Source: an uncultured Flavobacteriaceae bacterium (lineage in GTDB: Bacteria > Bacteroidota > Bacteroidia > Flavobacteriales > Flavobacteriaceae). From it: 15,919 nucleotides of DNA. The stretch covers positions 1 through 15,919 of the forward strand of contig CAJWFY010000019.1 in the NCBI GenBank assembly GCA_913031655.1, given 5' to 3'. The translations under genes and the position numbers were made by a program. This document shows positions 7,025 through 13,960 of the stretch, in pieces (position 1 is the stretch's first letter; every line of letters begins with the position of its first letter). The notes beneath the pieces were generated by a model. It searched no databases, was not told the origin of the DNA, and saw only the letters and a list, made by a program, of their open reading frames with translations.

Positions 7025-7940
7025 TTTTATTTGTTTTAGCTAAAAACTCAATAATTAAAACTGAAATAAAGCCAAATACAAAAAATAGTATTCCGGTTCT
7101 AAATTCAGAATTCATAAAATTTTCTTCTGGAATATATAATTTATAAAATAAAACTTCTTCTTCGCTAGAGTCTGTTTTCCAAGGCCATAGAGAAGGAAGT
7201 GAACCAATCATAAAGCCTACTAAGCATGAAAGAGTGTAGTTCTTGTGTTTATTATATGACCAGGTTAGAGCTTTTGAAAACAATTTAACACTTAACAAAG
7301 CTCCAAGTACAAATGAAAAAAAATTCAAGAAATATTCAGAATTTAAACTAACAACTCCTTTAATTGTTTTTAGCATTGTTTCGTATGCTCCAAGCAATAC
7401 TAATATGTATGCTCCAGAAACACCTGGAAGAAGCATAGCAGTAATACTTATCATTCCACAGAAAAAAAGATAAGTAGAGCTTATTTCTTGACTTCCCGGA
7501 TTTAAAGTTAAAACTATTAGTGATGTTCCAATTCCTAATAAATTAAATATTAAAACTTTAATGGTCCATTTTTTTATTTCTTTAAATAAGTAAAAAATAC
7601 TTGAAGTTATTAAACCTAAGAAAAACGACCACAACACGACAGGAAAATTTTCAATTATATATACGATTGAATGACTTAAAAGAAATATACTTGATAATAT
7701 TCCTGAGACTAAACTTAAAAGAAAAGATAAATTATATTTATTCCAAAGTTCTTTAAATTTGCCATTTTTTATTAAAGTAAAAACATTTATGTTTAGGCTA
7801 TTTAGTGTAGACAAAAATTCTTCATAAACACCCGTAATAATTGCTATTGTACCACCAGACACACCAGGTATAATATCAGCTATTCCCATCATCATCCCTT
7901 TAAAAAATACAACTATGGAGGGTTTTGATTCTTTATTCAT
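7014..7940 (-). CDS. DUF368 (PopT-type) membrane protein, canonical copy
   Basis: This is the upstream member of the DUF368 pair, 308 residues, a polytopic inner-membrane protein of the family that includes undecaprenyl-phosphate translocases (PopT). It carries the textbook first signature ADIIPGVSGGT at 21-31 with Asp22, then GVYEEF, and the second half-repeat signature PGVSG at 172-176 followed by a hydrophobic stretch ending LLGAY. The two PGxSG motifs sit in matching positions of the paired gene with a constant three-residue offset, which supports paralogy. A charged C-terminus (EFLAKTNKNVQ) follows the last membrane segment. It lies 35 bases after the TPR gene with no promoter box visible in that gap, and its stop overlaps the next gene's start by 11 bases, so it is probably co-transcribed with both. 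A role in recycling the lipid carrier for peptidoglycan and O-antigen is inferred. Confidence 0.9.
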   Translation of the reverse strand: MNKESKPSIVVFFKGMMMGIADIIPGVSGGTIAIITGVYEEFLSTLNSLNINVFTLIKNGKFKELWNKYNLSFLLSLVSGILSSIFLLSHSIVYIIENFPVVLWSFFLGLITSSIFYLFKEIKKWTIKVLIFNLLGIGTSLIVLTLNPGSQEISSTYLFFCGMISITAMLLPGVSGAYILVLLGAYETMLKTIKGVVSLNSEYFLNFFSFVLGALLSVKLFSKALTWSYNKHKNYTLSCLVGFMIGSLPSLWPWKTDSSEEEVLFYKLYIPEENFMNSEFRTGILFFVFGFISVLIIEFLAKTNKNVQ

Positions 7941-7975
7941 GGCTTTAAAATTAATACAATTTAATAACTATTGAA

Positions 7976-9355
7976 TTAGTGAGCTTTAAAGACCTGAAGA
8001 TTTGGAAAAAACTTAAATATTTTCTTATAATAATCGTATTTAGATGGACTGTAGAAATAAGCTTTTTTAAGAAAAATCATAGCTTTATCATTTTCTGATT
8101 TGTTATAATATATAACGGATAACAGATAATTTATTTCACTATCAGCAGATTGAGGTAATAACTTAATTGAATTTAAAAGTTTATTTATTAAATCATTGTT
8201 TTCTGGAGTTTTTATAGCTATTCTAGTTAGTATCGTAAGAGTCTTAACATTAAACTCTTTAAGTGATAAAATCTCATCAAAGGCTAATTCGACTTCTTCA
8301 TGTAATTTTAGATTAAAATTTATTTTAGCATATAGCTCCCAATAATTGATTTTTTCTGAGTTTATCTCTATCGCTTTTATTAAGTTCTCTTTGGCTTCAA
8401 TTAATTTATTTTTGTAAAATAATTTAATAGATATAGACATCCACGCTTTGTCATGCACCGGGTCTTCAATAACAGTCTTGTTATAATATGATAATGCCAA
8501 ATCTTCATTTCCAAGCTTATCGTGGCAACAGGCAATTCTGTAAAGTGCGAAAGGGTTTGAATCTTCAATTTTTGATGCAATTTCGTATTTCTCTATTGCT
8601 TCATTAATTTTGTTCAATTTTTCTAAGATTTTACCCATTTCAATATAGGCACCTATAAAACAGTCATCAGAAATTATTGCAAAATCAAAAGCTGTTAAAG
8701 CTTCTTTAAATAAATTTTCTTTTGCATACAATTTACCTAACTGATGCCATGCAATTTCATTATAAGGATTAGTTTCTAAAAATGAATTAAGATAACTTAT
8801 CGTGCTATCATTGTCTCCAATTGAGTCAAAACAGTAAAGAACATTATTTAAAACACTATAATCAAATTGGTTTAGATCTAAGTAACGTATAAAATATTTT
8901 TTTGCATTTATAAAATCATCTAAAAAAAGGTATTCTTTTCCTATTAAACTTAATGCATCAAAATATAAATCTGAATCTCTTTCAATTTTTATTAATATTT
9001 TAATAGCTTCTTTATGTTTTTTCTTTTTTGATAGAATTTTAGCTTTTTGAATGAACATTTCTGTATTTAATGGCTCGATTTCAGAAATTTTTTCAATCAA
9101 TTTTTCAGCCTGATCTAAATCATTATTGAACAATAAGAGTTCTATTTTTAAAAGAATTAAAGCTATTGAATTTGGATACTGGTCAGTAGCCATGGCTAAT
9201 GCTTTTTTAGCTAACGAAACGTTTCCAATTTCTAAATAATAAACTATTATTTCTTCAAATTCATCAGAGTCAAAAAATAAAAATCCATTTGTTTTAAGCA
9301 TAGATTCAAACTTATCAATTGATTCATTATAATAATCATCAAATTCTTCTTTCAT
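7976..9355 (-). CDS. Tetratricopeptide repeat protein
   Basis: A 459-residue protein made almost entirely of TPR helix pairs, which normally form a superhelical scaffold for protein binding. The partner is unknown. Repeat starts fall at exact 34-residue steps at 134, 168, 202, 236, 270, 304 and 338, for example AWHQLGKLY (202), AYIEMGKIL (236), ALYRIACCH (270) and AWMSISIKL (304), with weaker repeats before and after. The N-terminus is acidic (MKEEFDDYYNESIDKFESM). No signal peptide or membrane segment is visible, so it is probably cytoplasmic. It leads the TPR-DUF368-DUF368-aroE-DUF349 run, behind a good candidate promoter. I recall the same TPR gene beside DUF368 genes in other flavobacteria, which suggests a conserved link to the envelope genes, but that link is an inference. 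Confidence 0.9.
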   Translation of the reverse strand: MKEEFDDYYNESIDKFESMLKTNGFLFFDSDEFEEIIVYYLEIGNVSLAKKALAMATDQYPNSIALILLKIELLLFNNDLDQAEKLIEKISEIEPLNTEMFIQKAKILSKKKKHKEAIKILIKIERDSDLYFDALSLIGKEYLFLDDFINAKKYFIRYLDLNQFDYSVLNNVLYCFDSIGDNDSTISYLNSFLETNPYNEIAWHQLGKLYAKENLFKEALTAFDFAIISDDCFIGAYIEMGKILEKLNKINEAIEKYEIASKIEDSNPFALYRIACCHDKLGNEDLALSYYNKTVIEDPVHDKAWMSISIKLFYKNKLIEAKENLIKAIEINSEKINYWELYAKINFNLKLHEEVELAFDEILSLKEFNVKTLTILTRIAIKTPENNDLINKLLNSIKLLPQSADSEINYLLSVIYYNKSENDKAMIFLKKAYFYSPSKYDYYKKIFKFFPNLQVFKAH

Positions 9356-9372
9356 GTGAAACTATTGTAAAG

Positions 9373-9405
9373 CAAAGATAGAGTCAGAAGATATTTTAAT
9401 TTCAA
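9373..9405 (-). promoter_or_regulatory. Candidate promoter of the TPR-DUF368-aroE operon
   Basis: On the minus strand TTG (9403-9405) is followed after 22 bases by TATCTTTG (9373-9380), fitting the flavobacterial consensus TTG-N17-23-TAnnTTTG. The box ends 17 bases before the TPR start codon, leaving a short leader. It lies in the 74-base gap after the aminotransferase gene, the largest gap within the leftward genes, and is the best promoter match in the window because both elements are present. Confidence 0.6.
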
Positions 9406-9429
9406 ATAGATTTTATTCTTTTCAACAAA

Positions 9430-10620
9430 CTAATGAACAGAATTATTTATTTGATCTAATGTTTCAAGTATGATTTTACAACCTTTTTTTATTTCACTTT
9501 TTTTAATAGTTAGTGGAGGTGTGATTCTTACTGCCTTTGTTTCAAAAAGTAAATAAAATAAAATTAATCCCCTATCTAAACATTTAGTAACTAATTTATT
9601 AGCAATTTTTTTATTATCTAGAATTAATGCTAGCATTAGACCTTTTCCTCTAATTTCTTTTATTAAAGGGTGTATTAAATAATTTTTGAAAAGTTTTTCT
9701 TTTTCATCTATTTTACTCATTATTTTTGTTTCTAATGTTTCTTTTACATTAGCATAAGCAGCAGCAGCAATTACTGGATGACCTCCAAAAGTAGTTATAT
9801 GACCAAGAATAGGGTTTTCTTTAAATGAACTCATTATTTTTTTACTACAGCTTAATGCTCCTATTGGAAATCCACCTCCTAGTCCTTTTCCATACACTAA
9901 AATATCAGGGATTACATTGTAATGTTCAAAAGCAAATAGTTTTCCAGTTCTTCCAATGCCTGGTTGTATTTCGTCAAGAATTAATAATGTATTAAGTTCC
10001 TTGCATTTTTGTTTAATTTTTTTCAAATACTGATTAGATGGAGTGATAAATCCTGCACCTCCTTGAATTGTTTCTAGAACAACTCCTGCGGTATTTTCAT
10101 TTATAAGATCAATATCATTTTCATTGTTAAATTCTATAAATTTTATTCCTGGTAGTAGAGGACGATAACTCCTTTTTCTTTCTTCAAACCCCATTATGCT
10201 CATTGAACCTTGAGTGCTTCCGTGATAACCATTTTTTGCTGCAATTATTTCTGTTCTTCCTGTTACTCTTTTAGCTAGTTTCATTGCAGCCTCTATTGCT
10301 TCAGTACCTGAATTAGTTAAGTATGTGTTTGACAGGGATTTAGGTAAGTTTTTAGATAATATTTCACATAATTTAACGGTGGGTTCTTGAACAAATTCTC
10401 CATAAACCATTACATGCCAATATTTATTTATCTGTTTTATAACAGCTTTACTAATGGCTTTGTTTCTGTGCCCAAGATTGGAAGCCGAGACACCCGCAAC
10501 AAAATCTAAATATTTTTTATTATCACTATCATAGATATAGCTTCCTTTAGCATGAGAAACTTCTAATCCAACAGGGTGGTTTGTTGTTTGTGCTTGATAT
10601 TTAATAAATTTATCTTTCAA
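9430..10620 (-). CDS. Class III PLP aminotransferase (acetylornithine/4-aminobutyrate-like)
   Basis: A 396-residue fold-type I aminotransferase of class III, using pyridoxal phosphate to move an amino group, typically from the omega position of its substrate. Visible features are SGTEA at 104-108 (phosphate binding), YHGSTQGS at 132-139, DEIQPGIGRTG at 216-226 with D216 contacting the pyridine nitrogen, and GKGLGGG at 244-250 with the Schiff-base lysine K245. The substrate cannot be assigned: ArgD-, GABA- and ornithine-type enzymes share these motifs, and no arginine genes are nearby. The start is a TTG at 10618-10620, one base after the TAA of the OstA-like gene. No ATG, GTG or other TTG was seen in frame in the short stretch upstream that I checked, and starting here puts the KYQAQT block at residue 7, as I recall in homologues. 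Confidence 0.88.
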   Translation of the reverse strand: MKDKFIKYQAQTTNHPVGLEVSHAKGSYIYDSDNKKYLDFVAGVSASNLGHRNKAISKAVIKQINKYWHVMVYGEFVQEPTVKLCEILSKNLPKSLSNTYLTNSGTEAIEAAMKLAKRVTGRTEIIAAKNGYHGSTQGSMSIMGFEERKRSYRPLLPGIKFIEFNNENDIDLINENTAGVVLETIQGGAGFITPSNQYLKKIKQKCKELNTLLILDEIQPGIGRTGKLFAFEHYNVIPDILVYGKGLGGGFPIGALSCSKKIMSSFKENPILGHITTFGGHPVIAAAAYANVKETLETKIMSKIDEKEKLFKNYLIHPLIKEIRGKGLMLALILDNKKIANKLVTKCLDRGLILFYLLFETKAVRITPPLTIKKSEIKKGCKIILETLDQINNSVH

Positions 10621-10621
10621 G

Positions 10622-12196
10622 TTAAAAATCGAATAAATCTTCTATTTTATAAATTTTCTCATCTTCTCTCCATATAAAACCATTTAAAATTTTTTGATTT
10701 ACTTCAATCTCATCTTCAGGGTAAATTTTTCCCATTGGGTTTGTGAAAAAAGTGATATCTTTTATATTATTTTCTTCAATACTCATTGAAATTGAACTAC
10801 ATATTGCTTTGTCAATACCAATTAACTCACTAGTCTTTTCATCGTATAGATAATAAATCATTTCTGTATTTTGAACAAGTCTTATGAGCTTTAATTCATT
10901 ATTAGTGAATTTACCAAATAAGTTAATTCCTTTCATCTGGTTAAAATTGTCAATACCTAATGTGTCTTTTTCCACAACAAAAGCATTATTTAATATTTTT
11001 AAAGAATCAAGATCATTTGTTTTTATATTTCTAAGAATATGTATTTCGTCTCCCGTCATTTGACTTTCTCCATTCCAAATTATAGGATTTATTTTTGAAA
11101 TTTCTTTAGTGGTTAAGATTTGTTTTTCTCTGTTACTTAACTCTTTTCTAAGTAATTTTGTTAAACCACTTTTTTGATTAATAATTATTTTATCTGATCT
11201 TCCGCTTAAATTTTTTTTAAAAAATTTAACATTATATCTTCCTTTGATAATTCTATTTTCAGCTGGACCGATAGCAAATAATGTATCCGCTTTTATATAT
11301 AATGAATCTTTATCTACCATTTTAATGGCGTATGTTTTTTTAGTTATCATAGCTGAGTCTAGTGCCTTGAAAACTTCAGCATAATCCCCCCTGATAATTG
11401 TTTTATTTAACGTGTCAGTAAGTTTAACATTTTTGGAGGCAGAGGAAAATTGAGTGATATCGTTAAAGGTTAAACTATCTCCTTTAATTTGTCGATTATC
11501 GTAATTTATTTTAGAGTTTTTTATAAAATAACCTTTTTTGTTTTTTATATCGTAGAAACCTCTTTCACAATATATGTCGTAATCTAAGCCTACAATTGTT
11601 GTGGGTCCAAAAAAATATGCTTGTTCGATTTTAGTTAAATAATCTAATTTATTTGAGTTTATTATGTAATCAGGATTTGTGATTTCAACATCCTTTACAA
11701 AAGTATATTTGGAATTTTCTAAATAATATCGCCCTTCAATACTTTTAATGATTGTTAGGCTATCTTTTATTATTCCTCCTTTTTGAAAAAATATTTCTTT
11801 CAAATCTCTATCATGAAAAAGTATTTTAGTTTTTAGGTTTGTATTATTATTGTAGAAGTCAACATTCCCCTCAGCTATAATTTTTCTAACATTTCCGTTA
11901 TAATTCAACTTATCGCTATACAGTTTGATACTGTCTCCTTGTTTTACAACTACATTTCCTTTCGCTTTAAAAGAGTTGTTTTTTTTATAGAATAATGCAT
12001 AGTCTGACCAAATATCCATTCCATCATGAAGCAAATGAACTCTTATTTTATCATTTTTTTTTAAAATATTAGCTCCAGGAATTTCTTTTTCATTTCTATC
12101 AAACGAACCAGCTTCAATTATTTGAATAATTTTTTTTTCTTGAGAAGAAATTAAATTTATAAAAAGTATTAGCAGTATTGATAGGTTGAGTTTCAC
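10622..12196 (-). CDS. OstA/LptA-like exported protein
   Basis: The 524 residues start with a signal peptide (short positive MKLN, hydrophobic core to about 17, then LISS before QEKK), so the protein is exported to the periplasm or outer membrane. From about 50 onward it shows beta-strand repeats of the OstA/LptA kind, such as FKAKGNVVVKQGDSIKLYSD (76-95) followed by KIIAEGNVDFY (105-115), and further short repeats through about 420. LptA-type proteins form a bridge that carries lipopolysaccharide to the outer membrane. In Bacteroidetes the role of these long OstA-like proteins is presumed rather than shown. The start is a GTG at 12194-12196; an in-frame TAA lies at 12212-12214 and no ATG occurs between. 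It follows purA by seven bases and precedes the aminotransferase by one. Confidence 0.82.
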   Translation of the reverse strand: MKLNLSILLILFINLISSQEKKIIQIIEAGSFDRNEKEIPGANILKKNDKIRVHLLHDGMDIWSDYALFYKKNNSFKAKGNVVVKQGDSIKLYSDKLNYNGNVRKIIAEGNVDFYNNNTNLKTKILFHDRDLKEIFFQKGGIIKDSLTIIKSIEGRYYLENSKYTFVKDVEITNPDYIINSNKLDYLTKIEQAYFFGPTTIVGLDYDIYCERGFYDIKNKKGYFIKNSKINYDNRQIKGDSLTFNDITQFSSASKNVKLTDTLNKTIIRGDYAEVFKALDSAMITKKTYAIKMVDKDSLYIKADTLFAIGPAENRIIKGRYNVKFFKKNLSGRSDKIIINQKSGLTKLLRKELSNREKQILTTKEISKINPIIWNGESQMTGDEIHILRNIKTNDLDSLKILNNAFVVEKDTLGIDNFNQMKGINLFGKFTNNELKLIRLVQNTEMIYYLYDEKTSELIGIDKAICSSISMSIEENNIKDITFFTNPMGKIYPEDEIEVNQKILNGFIWREDEKIYKIEDLFDF

Positions 12197-12203
12197 TTTT
12201 ACT

Positions 12204-13475
12204 TTATCGAATTATAGTTTGTGTTCTATCAGGTCCAACTGAAATTATTGAAATAGGAACTTTTAGTTCATCTTCTAAAAATGACACATAATTCATGAAT
12301 GTTTTTGGTAATAATTTTTCTTCTTTGATTTTACTAATATCTTCTTTCCATCCTTCAAACTCTGTATAAACTGGTTTTAAATTTTTAGTATCTACTGTAA
12401 ACGGAAAATGATTTATTACTGTTCCGTTATAATTGTATTCTGTACAAACTTTTATTGATTTAAATCCTGAAAGAACATCTCCTTTCATCATCATTAATTT
12501 TGTTACACCATTTATCTTTACTGCGTATTTCAAGGCTACTAAATCTAGCCAGCCACACCTTCTTGCTCTTCCTGTTGTTGCTCCTACTTCATTACCAATT
12601 TTACTCATCCTTTCAGCATTTTTATCAAATAATTCAGTAGGAAAAGGGCCGCTCCCAACTCTAGTTGTGTAAGCTTTGAATATTCCAAAAACTTCTTTTA
12701 TTTTATTTGGAGGAACTCCTAAGCCTGTGCATGCACCTGCTGCCGTAGTATTAGATGATGTTACATAAGGATATGTTCCAAAATCTATATCTAAAAGTGA
12801 ACCTTGAGCTCCTTCTGCAAGAATATTTTTCCCTTCATCCAGTTTGTTAAAAATATAATTCTCACTGTCAATAAATGTTATTTTTTTTAAATTTTCAATA
12901 GCATCAAAAAAATCACCCTCTAATTCTTCTAAATTGTATTGAAGATTAACATTGTAATTTTTAATCATTGACTCATGCTTATTTGCTAGCTTTCTATATT
13001 TTACCAACCAATCTTCAAGTTCAATATCGCCTATTCTAATTCCGTTTCGTCCAGTTTTGTCCATGTATGTTGGACCAATTCCCTTTAAAGTAGAACCTAT
13101 TTTAGATTTACCTTTAGATAGTTCAGATGCCGCATCTAACAGTCTATGCGTAGGTAGAATTAAGTGTGCTTTTCTAGAAATACATAAGGATGATTTGAAA
13201 TCAATGTTAAATGGCTCTAGCTTTTCAATTTCTTTTTGAAAAATAACAGGATCTATTACCACTCCATTTCCAATTAGATTCATTGAATTTTTGTGAAATA
13301 TTCCTGATGGAATAGTATGAAGCACATGCTTAATTCCGTCAAATTCTAAAGTATGCCCTGCATTAGGACCGCCTTGAAATCTAGCAATTATGTCATAGTC
13401 TTTAGTTAAAAAATCAACTATTTTCCCTTTTCCTTCATCCCCCCATTGCAAACCTAATAGTAAATCAACCTTCAT
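12204..13475 (-). CDS. purA: Adenylosuccinate synthetase
   Basis: It joins IMP and aspartate using GTP to give adenylosuccinate, the committed step to AMP. The 423 residues are full length for the family (432 in E. coli). Key parts are present: the P-loop-like GLQWGDEGKGK at 8-18 with catalytic D13 and K16, GGPNAGHT at 35-42 with H41, GPTYMDK and RNGIRIGD, EGAQGSLLDIDFGTYPYVTS, the GSGPFPTE block, TGRARRCGWLD for IMP binding, and KGDVLSG near the GTP site. It sits five bases after fur and seven before the OstA-like gene. Bacterial PurA is a known target of inhibition by (p)ppGpp, and an RSH enzyme is encoded two genes upstream. Confidence 0.97.
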   Translation of the reverse strand: MKVDLLLGLQWGDEGKGKIVDFLTKDYDIIARFQGGPNAGHTLEFDGIKHVLHTIPSGIFHKNSMNLIGNGVVIDPVIFQKEIEKLEPFNIDFKSSLCISRKAHLILPTHRLLDAASELSKGKSKIGSTLKGIGPTYMDKTGRNGIRIGDIELEDWLVKYRKLANKHESMIKNYNVNLQYNLEELEGDFFDAIENLKKITFIDSENYIFNKLDEGKNILAEGAQGSLLDIDFGTYPYVTSSNTTAAGACTGLGVPPNKIKEVFGIFKAYTTRVGSGPFPTELFDKNAERMSKIGNEVGATTGRARRCGWLDLVALKYAVKINGVTKLMMMKGDVLSGFKSIKVCTEYNYNGTVINHFPFTVDTKNLKPVYTEFEGWKEDISKIKEEKLLPKTFMNYVSFLEDELKVPISIISVGPDRTQTIIR

Positions 13476-13480
13476 ATTTT

Positions 13481-13927
13481 TTATTTTTTATTTTTTTTTG
13501 AAGTACCGTAGAAATAAAGAGAATGATTATGAATCTCAATATCAAATATTTCTTCAATATTTTTTTTTATTGACTGTATTCTTGGATCGCAGAACTCTTT
13601 TACTTCTCCAGTATCAGTTAAAATAATGTGATCATGTTGGTGATCAAAATATGATTTTTCATACTGAGATTGATTAGATCCAAATTGATGTTTTCTTACT
13701 AATTTACATTCAAGAAGTAATTCTATTGTATTGTATAAGGTAGCTCGACTAACCCTGTAGTTTTTATTTTTCATTTTCACATAAAGTGACTCTATATCAA
13801 AGTGCTCCAAAGAATTATAGATTTCATGAAGAATAGAAAATCTTTCCGGTGTTTTACGATGTGCTTTTAAATCTAAAAACTTTGTAAAAACATCTTTTAC
13901 AATTTCTTGATTTTTTTCTTTTTCCAT
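13481..13927 (-). CDS. fur: Fur-family metalloregulator
   Basis: A 148-residue DNA-binding repressor of the Fur/PerR/Zur family. The N-terminal winged helix shows HRKTPERFSIL at 23-33 and the recognition helix region YRVSRATLYNTIELL at 57-71. The dimerisation half has the metal motif HQHDH (H96, H98, H100) and ends with the histidines of EIHNHSLYFYG. Neither of the CXXC pairs that hold structural zinc in many Fur proteins is present: only two cysteines occur, C74 and C113, with TDTG where the first pair normally lies. Whether it senses iron, zinc or peroxide cannot be told. The ATG lies four bases after a TAnnTTTG box, so fur may have its own promoter although it follows the RSH gene by only 33 bases. 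Confidence 0.9.
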   Translation of the reverse strand: MEKEKNQEIVKDVFTKFLDLKAHRKTPERFSILHEIYNSLEHFDIESLYVKMKNKNYRVSRATLYNTIELLLECKLVRKHQFGSNQSQYEKSYFDHQHDHIILTDTGEVKEFCDPRIQSIKKNIEEIFDIEIHNHSLYFYGTSKKNKK

Positions 13928-13931
13928 ATTA

Positions 13932-13939
13932 CAAAATTA
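13932..13939 (-). promoter_or_regulatory. Candidate -7 promoter box for fur-purA
   Basis: Read on the minus strand this is TAATTTTG, a match to the Bacteroidetes TAnnTTTG element, ending four bases before the fur ATG, the same geometry as at ruvX. No clear -33 TTG is visible, and read-through from the RSH gene is possible as well. Confidence 0.45.
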
Positions 13940-13960
13940 AACTAAAATAATTATGAATTA

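Noticed and set aside
7941..7975. Possible separate promoter for the DUF368 pair
   Set aside because: The 35-base gap after the TPR gene has no TAnnTTTG box on the minus strand, so co-transcription is the simpler reading.
9406..9429. Terminator after the aminotransferase gene
   Set aside because: I looked for a hairpin followed by a T run in the gap to the TPR gene and saw none convincing.
12433..12672. Plus-strand open frame of 79 codons
   Set aside because: Antisense to the well-conserved IMP/GTP-binding part of purA.
13948..13960. Palindrome TAATT-CAT-AATTA upstream of fur that could be a Fur operator
   Set aside because: It is only five base pairs per arm and all A/T, expected by chance in this composition, and it does not resemble a known Fur box closely. 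It also overlaps the end of the RSH gap.
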